Shown: positions 8,653-16,800 of the stretch, in pieces
Position numbering within the stretch: position 1 is the stretch's first letter
How the letters are laid out: each line of letters starts with the position of its first letter
Assembly: GCA_035281645.1 (NCBI GenBank)
Contig: DATEDN010000005.1
Coordinates: forward strand, 1 to 64,000
Direction of reading: 5' to 3'
Origin: JACCTH01 sp035281645
GTDB taxonomy: Bacteria; Actinomycetota; Acidimicrobiia; Spongiisociales; ZC4RG35
DNA length: 64,000 nucleotides
Notes under the pieces: model-generated
Database searches by the model: none
The model's input: the letters and a program-made list of their open reading frames with translations, nothing else
Told to the model about the DNA's origin: nothing
Made by a program: the position numbers and the translations under genes

Positions 8653-8815
8653 GTCCGATAGACAGTTTCTGTAGATCGGATGTGCGAGAGCCCTCGGGCT
8701 GTCGCAGAAGTCCTTCCTGGACAGGGGACCTTCGGGTCGTCGAGTCCACAAGGAAAGACCAGAGGAACCCCGAGAGGGTGGAGATTCGTCGAAGCTCCCT
8801 CGGGGTTTCTTCTTT
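8653..8815 (+). ncRNA. candidate small RNA A
   Basis: About 160 nt between a strong promoter and an intrinsic terminator, in the only long intergenic region of the window. It folds by eye into consecutive hairpins: CCGAT-GACAG / CTGT-ATCGG (about 8653-8680), TGCGA-GCCC / GGGC-TCGCA (about 8680-8704), GTCC/GGAC, a UUCG-capped GACC/GGTC stem, and the terminator. No known riboswitch or housekeeping RNA (SRP, tmRNA, RNase P, 6S, T-box) was recognised. Small RNA B just downstream shares promoter, upstream boxes, the bases after the -10 (GTTGCC) and the terminator sequence, so the two look like paralogues. Confidence 0.55.
8767..8815 (+). terminator. intrinsic terminator of small RNA A
   Basis: Stem ACCCCGAG (8767-8774) pairs with CTCGGGGT (8799-8806); an inner GGAG/CTCC extension caps it, and TTTCTTCTTT follows at 8806-8815. 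The T-rich tract is on the plus strand, although no plus-strand protein gene lies upstream. Confidence 0.7.
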
Positions 8816-8828
8816 GCTCAGGGTGCTT

Positions 8829-8856
8829 CGCGAAAAGCAACCGGGAACCGCGAAAA
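8829..8856 (+). repeat. paired CGCGAAAA boxes upstream of small RNA B
   Basis: Exact CGCGAAAA at 8829-8836 and 8849-8856, again 20 bp apart, and the second starts 25 bp before the -35 of small RNA B. Geometry is the same as at 8571-8598. Confidence 0.6.
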
Positions 8857-8873
8857 ATAGGCGTCCTCTGAAT

Positions 8874-8903
8874 TTGACGAGCGGTGGGTCGGTCGAATAC
8901 GTT
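8874..8903 (+). promoter_or_regulatory. promoter of small RNA B
   Basis: TTGACG at 8874-8879, an 18-bp spacer and TACGTT at 8898-8903. Hexamers and spacing are nearly the same as those of the first unit. Confidence 0.65.
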
Positions 8904-8909
8904 GCCCTC

Positions 8910-9057
8910 CGTCAGGCAGGGGGTGACTCCAGCCGGACCCCGAGAAGCCGAGAGGCTTCGAGGGAAGCGAGAGAGGGAACGAATTTCGGTTCGGAGTCTC
9001 GATCGCAGAGGACCCCGAGAGGGTACGACTCCGGTCGCAGCTCTCTCGGGGTTTTCT
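8910..9057 (+). ncRNA. candidate small RNA B
   Basis: About 148 nt from the predicted start point to the terminator T-tract. Hairpins seen by eye: a GGGG/CCCC stem around 8920-8943, GAAGCC-GAGA-GGCTTC (GNRA-type loop) near 8946-8961, GAAC/GTTC near 8980-8995, and the terminator. Its promoter, upstream boxes and terminator match small RNA A, while the middle differs, as expected for diverged paralogous regulators. An open frame crossing this region has no start signal and a different composition, so a protein is less likely. Confidence 0.55.
9012..9057 (+). terminator. intrinsic terminator of small RNA B
   Basis: ACCCCGAGAGGG (9012-9023) pairs with CTCTCTCGGGGT (9041-9052) with one G-U; a small CGAC-TCCG-GTCG hairpin sits in the loop; TTTTCT follows. 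The 5' arm and preceding bases are nearly identical to the first terminator. Confidence 0.7.
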
Positions 9058-9131
9058 CATTGTCTGCCGTCTTTGTCTTTCGCTTTCATCTTTGCCTTTC
9101 AACAAATCTCATTCGTGTCATTCCCTCCTCG

Positions 9132-9137
9132 TATAGT
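9132..9137 (+). promoter_or_regulatory. -10 element for leaderless nuclease gene
   Basis: TATAGT seven bases before the GTG at 9145, which places transcription start at or next to the start codon. No Shine-Dalgarno is present. Confidence 0.6.
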
Positions 9138-9144
9138 CCCCACT

Positions 9145-9924
9145 GTGACGTTGGAGACGCTTTCGCCGAGTCGGGCTGGAGACTTCAAGGCCTGCCCCCA
9201 GCTCTTTCGGTTCCGGGCAATCGATCACCTTCCGGAACCGACCTCGCCCCAGCAGGCGCGCGGCACCACCGCTCACCTCGCCCTGCAACGGCTCTACGAG
9301 TTGACCCGCACAGAACGATCGCCCGAGCGCCTCTTCGATCTCTTCCGTCAGGCCTGGAGCGAATTGCGAAACGAAGAGGAATTCGCCGGGCTTTTTGCCT
9401 CCCTCGACGAAGAGCGTGCCTGGGGGGTCGACTCGATGACCCTCTTAGCCAATTACTTCCAGCTCGAGAATCCCGAAACCTTCGATCCGCTGGAGAGGGA
9501 ACTCGACCTTCTGGAGCCGGTGGGCGAAGGCATGATGATCCGCGGCATCCTCGACCGGGTTGATCGCCGTGCCGATGGACGCATCGTCATCACCGACTAC
9601 AAGACCGGCGCGGCACCGCCCGAGACCTATTCGATCCCCGCCTTCTTCGCCCTCAAGATCTATGCCTTGTTGATAAGGCGCCATCTGGCCGAGACCCCCG
9701 CCGAGGTAAGGCTCCTGTATCTGAACGGCCCGACAATGTATCGGTTCCCGGTCGACGATCGCCAGCTCGATGCGATGGAGAAACAACTCGCCGCCCTCTG
9801 GCTGGCCATCAACAGGGCAATCGAACGCAATCACTTTCCTCCCCGGACTGGGCCCCTATGTAACTGGTGCTCCTTTCGCACCATCTGCCCTGCCTGGGAG
9901 AACCTGGAGCAACTCGCCGGCTAG
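9145..9924 (+). CDS. stand-alone RecB-family PD-(D/E)XK nuclease with Cys cluster
   Basis: 259 residues. N-terminal SPSRAGDFKACPQLFRFR, central ILDRVDR and the catalytic ITDYKTG strand (about 148-154), and C-terminal CNWCSFRTICP. This layout (one early Cys plus three late Cys around a PD-(D/E)XK core) is that of AddB/Cas4-like nucleases that hold a 4Fe-4S cluster. It probably cuts single-stranded DNA ends in repair. GTG start, preceded by a -10 only. It precedes, with the CAP gene between, the adnAB genes, whose C-terminal nuclease domains have the same design. Resembles the actinobacterial stand-alone RecB-like exonucleases; partner is unknown. Confidence 0.88.
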   Translation: MTLETLSPSRAGDFKACPQLFRFRAIDHLPEPTSPQQARGTTAHLALQRLYELTRTERSPERLFDLFRQAWSELRNEEEFAGLFASLDEERAWGVDSMTLLANYFQLENPETFDPLERELDLLEPVGEGMMIRGILDRVDRRADGRIVITDYKTGAAPPETYSIPAFFALKIYALLIRRHLAETPAEVRLLYLNGPTMYRFPVDDRQLDAMEKQLAALWLAINRAIERNHFPPRTGPLCNWCSFRTICPAWENLEQLAG

Positions 9925-9946
9925 CCGGGCGTAGGCCTAAAGACCC

Positions 9947-9973
9947 TAAAGCCCTCCGGTTCGAGGCCGATAC
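9947..9973 (+). promoter_or_regulatory. sigma-28 (FliA/WhiG)-type promoter for CAP gene
   Basis: TAAAGCCC (9947-9954), exactly 11 bases, then GCCGATAC (9966-9973). The known FliA consensus is TAAAG(TTT)-N11-GCCGATAA, so both boxes and spacing fit. Start point would be near 9980, about 30 nt before the GTG of the CAP-domain gene. Confidence 0.7.
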
Positions 9974-10009
9974 CTGCTCCTGGCAATGGGATGACCCAGC
10001 GCTGGCTGG

Positions 10010-10867
10010 GTGAACCGGGGAGCAAAATTGAGGCGAGCAATTTTCTTGGGAACGGCCACCGTTTTGTGGGTCGTCGCCTTGCAGTTCATAAGCGGGGCCA
10101 TCGAGCCACCCCGCGAAGTCGATCTCACCGACCTCAGCTTCACCTCCGAGCCCGAACCCCGTCCCACCAACCTGATGTTCGCCCTCGACAGCAGCATCGG
10201 TGTCAGATTCCCAAGCCTCGATCAGTTCTTCCGCCGCACTGGCAAATCGCCGGCCTCAATCTTCAGCTCCTTCGGAGTCCCAGCCGCCACGACCGCCACC
10301 TCCAGCACCACGACCACCACCAGCGTCAGTACCACGACCACTTCGACGCCGGCCCCCTCCCGCCCGGTGGCCACCACATCGCCTCCCGCTCCCACAGCCC
10401 CGCCAGCAACGACTGCCCCTCCGGCTACCACAGCCCCGCCGACGACGGCCCCACCCGCCACAACCCCGCCCGTCACTGCCCCGCCAACCACCGCCGCCCC
10501 GGCGGGGAGTTTCAACGCCGCCGCCGAGTCGGATTTCGCCTCGAGAATCAATGGCCTCCGAGCCTCGGTTGGAAGACCCGCCTTGGCAGGAAACGCCGAA
10601 CTCCAGAACTACGCCCGCTGGTGGGCCAAGTACATGGCAGAGCACAACAGCTTCGCCCATTCCGACATCGGAACCCTGTTAGACCCTTGGACCATCGTCG
10701 GAGAGAACATCGGCGCCGGTGGCAATGTCGCCGGGATCTTCGGAGCGTTGGTCAACAGCCCCGGGCACTACAACAACATGGTCGAGGCTCGGTTCACGGC
10801 CGTCGGGGTGGGCGTCTTCATCGACGCCTCGGGCAAGTTATGGACTGCCCACGTGTTCGCCGGCTAG
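10010..10867 (+). CDS. exported CAP-domain (SCP/YkwD-like) protein with Thr/Pro linker
   Basis: 285 residues: positively charged N-terminus and one hydrophobic helix (about 10-30, signal or anchor), a short acidic segment, a 75-residue linker made almost only of Thr, Pro, Ala and Ser (about 91-166, probably O-glycosylated or wall-spanning), and a C-terminal CAP domain (170-285) with INGLRASVGRPAL, HNSFAHSD, GENIGAG and SPGHYNNM. Bacterial CAP proteins are secreted and often linked to envelope or surface functions; the biochemical role is unclear. Start is GTG; the motility-type sigma-28 promoter upstream suggests co-regulation with flagella or development. Confidence 0.88.
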   Translation: MNRGAKLRRAIFLGTATVLWVVALQFISGAIEPPREVDLTDLSFTSEPEPRPTNLMFALDSSIGVRFPSLDQFFRRTGKSPASIFSSFGVPAATTATSSTTTTTSVSTTTTSTPAPSRPVATTSPPAPTAPPATTAPPATTAPPTTAPPATTPPVTAPPTTAAPAGSFNAAAESDFASRINGLRASVGRPALAGNAELQNYARWWAKYMAEHNSFAHSDIGTLLDPWTIVGENIGAGGNVAGIFGALVNSPGHYNNMVEARFTAVGVGVFIDASGKLWTAHVFAG

Positions 10868-10880
10868 ACCGGAGTATCTG

Positions 10881-10906
10881 TCACTCAAGCGCTGTACTTT
10901 GAGTGA
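10881..10906 (+). promoter_or_regulatory. inverted repeat spanning the adnA -10, candidate operator
   Basis: TCACTCAA (10881-10888) and TTGAGTGA (10899-10906) form perfect 8-bp arms around a 10-bp centre. The -10 hexamer TACTTT (10895-10900) lies inside and the GTG start of adnA follows at once (6-nt spacer), so a repressor bound here would block a leaderless promoter. It could also act as a weak hairpin ending the CAP gene. Confidence 0.5.
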
Positions 10907-13894
10907 GTGACATTGGAGAAGGCCGACCGGCGTATCGGACCCTCCGATTGGGAGGAAGTCCTCGCCGATACGGAAGGCCCACAGATCATCGTCGCCGGTC
11001 CCGGAACCGGAAAGACCGAGTTCCTGGTTCGTCGGGCGCGGTTCCTGATCCAAGCGGGGCTTGCCGACCCGGCTGAAATCCTCGTCCTCACCTTTTCCCG
11101 TCGGACGGCCGCCGACATCTCTTCGCGATCGTCAAAGGGAGGAGTTCCGATCCCGGGCGTTGCCACCTACCACGCCTTTGCTCGACGTCTCCTGGAAACC
11201 CACGCCACCGCGGGTGGGCTTCCGGGAAGCGTGCCGACGCTTCTCACCACTCCCGAGCAAACGGCATTGGTACGCGAGCTGTTGGCCAAGGAAGATCCCG
11301 CCGACTGGCCAGTACCACTCAGCGCGTTGCTTTCGTCTGTCACGCTCGCCGCTGAGATCGCCGATTTCCTGCTCCGGTGTCAGGAGCGGATCGTCAGTCC
11401 CGAGTCGCTGGCCGCACTCGCGGCCGGCTGGGACCGATGGCGAGCGTTGCCACGATTCATGGAGCGATACCTCGCTGAGCTCAAGGCGCGCAACCGCCTC
11501 GACTACGGCAGCATCCTTGCCCAGGCGATAAGACTGCTCGAAGCAGAAACCGTCAGGGAGGCCGTCAGCGCGCAATTTCGGTACCTGCTGGTTGACGAAT
11601 ATCAGGACACATCAGCCGCTCAGGCCCACCTGCTCGACCTCCTCTCGGCCCAACATCGCAACATCACCGTCACCGGTGACCCCTACCAATCGATCTACTC
11701 CTTCCGCGGCGCCGACCTCGAAAACGTCGCCCTTTTTCCCGATCGGTTTCGAGCAGTGGACGGCAGCCCCGCCCAGCGGCTGATCTTGACCACCAGCTTC
11801 CGGGTGCCGGCCCAGATCCTCGATAGCGCCCTGCGCATAGTTTCCGGCGGCGACCTGCCAGGCGGGGCGGGAAAGGTGACGCCGGCTCCACATCGCGGGC
11901 GGGTCGAGGCATATGTCTTCGACCAGGCGAGTGGCGAAGCCGACTGGATCGCCGGCAAGGTCGAGCGAATTCATCTCGAGGGCCGGATTCCTTACTCCCG
12001 GATGGCGGTGCTGGTCCGATCCAGCCGCCACTTGTTGCCGGAGCTCTCCCGCGCTTTGGAGCGCCGCCAGATCGACCACCTGCGTCCCGATCGCCGTTTG
12101 AGCGACCACCCGGCGGTTCGGATCATTTTTGATCTCGCCATTGCCTCATTCGCACAATCTCAGGAACCCGGGCCGGGCTGGGCCGAGGAATCCGACCAGG
12201 CAATGCGACGCCTTCTCCTAGGGCCACTGCTCTCCATATCGCTCGGTCGCGAGAGGGAATTGCTCCGAGAACGACGGCGGACCCGAAGGTCCTGGAGTGA
12301 CATCCTCATGACCAGTGAGATTGGTTCGCCTGAGCTCCGCCGGCTCCTTATCGATCCCCATTGGTGTCGTGGAAGCTCCGCTGCGAATGGTTTCTGGCAC
12401 GTCTGGACGACGCTTCCCGAGCTCGTCGCTCTCGTCGAAGATCCCGAGTTGGGTGACTTCCGACGTGCGTGGAGCGAGCTTTCCCAGGCCCTCGATCAGC
12501 AACGTGAGCGCGACCCGTCCGTTGATCTGATCGAGTACGAACGCCTTTCCAGCCAGGATGACTTCGAGGCGGTTCCCCTGCTCTCGATCGAGCCCGGTCA
12601 AGGCGACCAGCTCACCTTGACGACATTGCATCAAGCCAAGGGTCTCGAATTCGACGTCGTCATCATCGCCGACGCCGCTGAGGGAGTCTTCCCCAGCCTG
12701 CAGCGACGAAGCGCCCTCCTCCGCCCCGATCGCCTCAACCCGGGGGGAAGCCCCGAAGAGGCAGTCCGGTTTCGACTTCAGGAAGAAATGAGATTGGCCT
12801 ATACGGCGATGACCCGCGCTCGCAGCCAGGTCATTTGGACGGCGACCGCCGCCGCCATCGATGAGGGAGAAAGGCGACCCTCGCGGTTTCTCCTCGCCGC
12901 CAGCGGCGCCCAATCCTTCGCTGATCTCGGCCCTCCGGGCCCCGATCCGACGCCTGTAACGGCGGCTGAATTGCAGGCCCTCCTTCGTCTCACAGTGTCG
13001 GACCCCACTGCTCCTCAGGCTGATCGGTTGGCGGCGCTTTCGCTACTCGCCGATCCTGGTCAGACACTGTGGGACGCCCACCGTTTTGCCGGAACAGCCG
13101 AGAAGGGTCCCGATACCGGGGTCATCACTCTGCCGCTGCGGATGGCCCCAACGAGTGCTCAGAGTTATGAGGATTGCCCCCGCCGCTACGTATTCGAGAG
13201 ACATCTCGAGGCCACTGACGTGGCAAGTCCATACGCCCACTACGGAAGCCTCATCCATCTCGTGCTTGAACGGGCCGAGAGCACAGCCATCGATTCCGGG
13301 CGTCCGCGCGCTCAGGTTGACGAGGCCCTGGCCGAATTGGAACGCGTATGGGCGGAGCTGGCCGACTTTGGATCCCCGATTCTCAACGACGCCTGGAAGG
13401 CAAAGGGCAGAAAGCTGATCAAGAATCTTTACGAGAACTGGCCCGGAAACGGCGCCAGAGGGATCAGAACCGAGAAGAAGGTGACCGCCGACATCGGCAA
13501 TGTGGTTTGGCGGGGACGGATCGACCGCATCGAGCAAACGGCCCCCGGGCAGCTTCGCATCGTGGATTACAAGACCGGCACCCAGCAGCCGACGATCTCC
13601 GAAGCCGCCGCCTCGCTCCAACTCGGTTTCTACCTGCTGGCCGTCAAGACCGACCCCGAGCTTTCTCTTCTCGGTGACGCCACGGAAGCGGAACTCTGGT
13701 ATCCCGAATGCCAGCAGCCGCGCCGCAAGTTCGATTACGCCAATCTGAAAGCGGTCATCGATCGACTAGGAGCGCTCACCGGCGGCATCCTCAACGAGCA
13801 ATGGGATCCCAAGCCTGGCAAACAGTGTGAGCGGTGTGGCGTGCGCCTGGTTTGTCCCGCCTGGCCGGAAGGTCGGGAAGGATTCCGCTTGTGA
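10907..13894 (+). CDS. adnA: AdnA-like helicase-nuclease subunit
   Basis: 995 residues, UvrD/Rep-type helicase fused to a RecB-like nuclease. Walker A GPGTGKT (31-37), Walker B VDEYQDTSAAQ (about 229), motif III GDPYQSIYSFRG, motif V TLHQAKGLEFDVV, motif VI AYTAMTRAR. The C-terminal nuclease has RIVDYKTG (about 885-892) and a Cys set (CPRRYVFER about 757, CERCGVRLVC about 974-983) for a 4Fe-4S cluster. Two adjacent genes of this design form AdnAB, the actinobacterial end-resecting motor-nuclease that processes double-strand breaks. The upstream member is AdnA by gene order in mycobacteria. Stop and the next start overlap as GTGA, so the subunits are translationally coupled. Confidence 0.9.
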   Translation: MTLEKADRRIGPSDWEEVLADTEGPQIIVAGPGTGKTEFLVRRARFLIQAGLADPAEILVLTFSRRTAADISSRSSKGGVPIPGVATYHAFARRLLETHATAGGLPGSVPTLLTTPEQTALVRELLAKEDPADWPVPLSALLSSVTLAAEIADFLLRCQERIVSPESLAALAAGWDRWRALPRFMERYLAELKARNRLDYGSILAQAIRLLEAETVREAVSAQFRYLLVDEYQDTSAAQAHLLDLLSAQHRNITVTGDPYQSIYSFRGADLENVALFPDRFRAVDGSPAQRLILTTSFRVPAQILDSALRIVSGGDLPGGAGKVTPAPHRGRVEAYVFDQASGEADWIAGKVERIHLEGRIPYSRMAVLVRSSRHLLPELSRALERRQIDHLRPDRRLSDHPAVRIIFDLAIASFAQSQEPGPGWAEESDQAMRRLLLGPLLSISLGRERELLRERRRTRRSWSDILMTSEIGSPELRRLLIDPHWCRGSSAANGFWHVWTTLPELVALVEDPELGDFRRAWSELSQALDQQRERDPSVDLIEYERLSSQDDFEAVPLLSIEPGQGDQLTLTTLHQAKGLEFDVVIIADAAEGVFPSLQRRSALLRPDRLNPGGSPEEAVRFRLQEEMRLAYTAMTRARSQVIWTATAAAIDEGERRPSRFLLAASGAQSFADLGPPGPDPTPVTAAELQALLRLTVSDPTAPQADRLAALSLLADPGQTLWDAHRFAGTAEKGPDTGVITLPLRMAPTSAQSYEDCPRRYVFERHLEATDVASPYAHYGSLIHLVLERAESTAIDSGRPRAQVDEALAELERVWAELADFGSPILNDAWKAKGRKLIKNLYENWPGNGARGIRTEKKVTADIGNVVWRGRIDRIEQTAPGQLRIVDYKTGTQQPTISEAAASLQLGFYLLAVKTDPELSLLGDATEAELWYPECQQPRRKFDYANLKAVIDRLGALTGGILNEQWDPKPGKQCERCGVRLVCPAWPEGREGFRL

Positions 13895-16800
13895 TCGTCC
13901 CAACGGCTGAACAGCTCGCTGTCGTCGAGCACCCTCTCGAACCGCTCCGTGTCGAGGCCGGTGCTGGGACCGGCAAGACGGCCACGATTGCCATGCGGGT
14001 AGTTCACCTTGTTAACGAGGTTGGTCTCGAGCCAGAGTCGATTCTGGGCATCACATTCACCAACAAGGCCGCAGCCGAATTGGCCGACCGGATCAGAGCC
14101 GCACTGGCGAGAACCTCGAACCTCGATCCGGGTCGGGAAGTCGAAGTCCATACCTACCACGGCTTTGCCCACCAGCTCCTGCGGGAATACGGAGCGCTCG
14201 TCGAGGTGGAGCGAACCACCGAGGTCATCACCCCCACCTTCTCCCGCCAGCTAATCGAAGTGGTGATGGCCAACGTCGATTTGCCGGCCCTCAATCCAGC
14301 CAACCGGGGGAATGTCGACGACATTCGCCGCCTCGGCTCGGCACTGGGGGACAACCTCCTGGAGCCGGATCAGATTGAGATTCCGCCCTCCCTCGATCAG
14401 GCATGGTCGACGCGGGCTTCGCTCCTCAAAGGCCTCGGGGCCTACCAGCAAGAGAAGCGCCGCCGCGGAGTGGTCGACTACTCCGACCTGATACTCCGCG
14501 CTCAGCAGCTGGTGAGCAGATATCCCGAGGTCAGCAGCGAATTCCGCGCTCGTTATCGGGCGGTGATGCTGGACGAGTACCAGGACACGAATCCCGCCCA
14601 GCGCGAGCTGCTCCGTCTCCTTTTCGGGGATGGATTCCCGGTCATGGCCGTAGGCGACATCGATCAGACGATCTACGAATGGCGCGGTGCCTCCCCCCAC
14701 AACTTTGCCCAGTTTCCCTCCCACTTTCCCCGCCCGGATGGCCAGCCAGCCCCCACGCGCTCGCTGACTCTCAACCGTCGTTCCCTACCGGCGATTCTTG
14801 CGGTCGCCAACGCCGTCCGGGAAAGGACCGGGTCTGGGCAAAAGCTCCTGCGTCCTCTTGACGGCTCGATCGGTGGCGAGGTTGCCGTCTCCTGGCATGC
14901 CGACGCGGTGGCCGAAGCCGAAAACATCGCCCGCCGGATCCAAGAGCTCTCCGCAACTTATGAATGGCGCGACATGGCGGTGCTGTTTCGGAAGAACAAG
15001 GACATGACGCTGGTCCACGATGCGCTGCGAGCGGCGGAGATCCCCGTAGAAGTCGCCAACCTCGGTGGGCTCTTGGCCGTACCCGAGGTCACAGACCTCC
15101 ATGCCTGGTTGCGGCTTTTGCAGGTTCCGGAGGACTCGCCGGCCTTTTACCGGATCCTGCTCGGGTCGCGTTTCCGCCTCGGGCTCGGTGATCTGGCCAA
15201 CCTCTCCAACTGGGCCCGGGGTCTCAACCGAGACGAAGAAGCGACTGTTCCCCAGCACACACTGCTCGAAGCAATCGATCACATCGACGAGCTCGACAAA
15301 CTGCGACCATCGGCGCGTGTCGCACTCGAGAGATTTCGTGAGGAGTATCGATCGCTTCTCGCCGCCGCTCAGGGCGTTTCGCTCGTAGAGCTCTGCCGCC
15401 AGATCCTCGACCGGACCGGCGCCTGGAACGATCTGGCGGCCATGCCGGCCAGCGCTCAACTCTCCGCCCGACTCAACCTCTACCGGTTCCTCGACCTCAC
15501 CGAGGACTGGAGTCCTCTCGAAGGGGCGCCTTCCCTCGGAGCCTTCCTGCGTCATCTCGAGGCGATGGCCGAGGAACGCTCCGAAGAGCTCGATACCGCC
15601 CGGCTCTCCGGTGAGAACGCAGTGACGTTGGTCACGGTTCACCGCGCCAAGGGACTCGAGTGGGATGTGGTTTTCCTCCCCGCTTGCTATCAGGGCAACT
15701 TTCCCACCCGGTCACAGGGCTTTGACAATCCGCTCACCAACGGCCGCTATCTCCCCTACGAATACCGCCTCGACCAGCGGTGGCTGCCACCAATAAGCCG
15801 CGACCGCTCCGACGCCGAGAACAAAGATCTGTTGCGGGCCGCGCACGAGCAGCAGGAGTGGAGGATCGCATATGTCGCCACCACCAGGCCTCGCCAACGT
15901 CTTTTTGTCAGCGGCGCTTACTGGTATGGCGTCTCCGAGACCAACGCCAAGGCGGTGGGGCCGAGCGAGGTGTGGAGCCTCATAGCCGCCCAACCCGGGA
16001 CGCGGGTCGATTCACGTCCAACCAAGGCACCGCCGCAGCCCTCCCTGCTGCGTTTCGAGCCGGATGCGGCGGCTCCCGACCCTCTATTCCCCGACGGTTG
16101 GGAGCAAGGGCTCCGCAACGAGCTGACAAATCCCGGCTGGGCACGAACACTTCCCGCCGATGCCACCTCTTTCGACCTAAAGCGAAACCAATTCGAGCAA
16201 ATGATCCTCGATCTCCCAACTCCGCTGATCGCCCCCGCCGCGCACTCGCTGTCCACGTCCGTCACCGGTCTCGTCACGTACGCGTCATGTCCCCAGCGCT
16301 TCTTCTGGTCAGAGATCGAGCGACTGCCGCGGATGTCCTCCCAGGCGGCGCGCGCCGGCACCTCGGTCCATCGAGCGATCGAGCTCCACAACCGCGGACA
16401 TGTCCCGCTCGAGGACATCGACTGGAGCTCTGCCGATCCCTTCGAAGACAGCGGCGAGCGCCCCGAGTCCAGTTGGTCACGGTTCCAGAACAGTCGCTTC
16501 GCCCAGGTTCGTCCGCTCATGACCGAGCACCAGTTCCTGATGAGAGTGGGGGCAATCGAAGTCAAAGGGCGGATCGATGCCGTCTACGACGGAGGCGGCT
16601 GGGAGATCGTGGACTTCAAGACCGGGTCACCCGCAGAGGACGACGCCACCAACGAGGCGCGTCTCGTTCAACTCCAGGCCTACGCCAGCGCGGCGCGCAA
16701 CGGCCATCTAGGAAAATCGGCACCCGAACGACTGCAGGTCACTTTCGCCTATTTCGGCTCGCGCCCCACCGAAAGCACCTACTCCGTCGACTCTGGTTGG

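Noticed and set aside
8767..8806. T-box antiterminator (AGAGGGTGG resembles AGGGTGGNACCGCG)
   Set aside because: The ACCGCG part is missing, no specifier stem is visible, and no aminoacyl-tRNA or amino-acid gene follows; the fold is better explained as a terminator.
8565..9563. 332-codon plus-strand frame across the small-RNA region into the nuclease gene
   Set aside because: It runs through two strong terminator hairpins and then overlaps the nuclease gene in another frame; no domain and no ribosome-binding site.
9925..9990. tRNA-like fragment (GGTTCGAGGCC at 9958-9968 resembles a T-loop)
   Set aside because: No D-arm, anticodon arm or acceptor pairing can be drawn; the same bases are the spacer and -10 of the sigma-28-type promoter.
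10881..10906. LexA/SOS box upstream of adnA
   Set aside because: The arms TCACTCAA/TTGAGTGA do not match GAAC-N4-GTTC or CTG-N10-CAG operators, so it is reported only as an unassigned inverted repeat.
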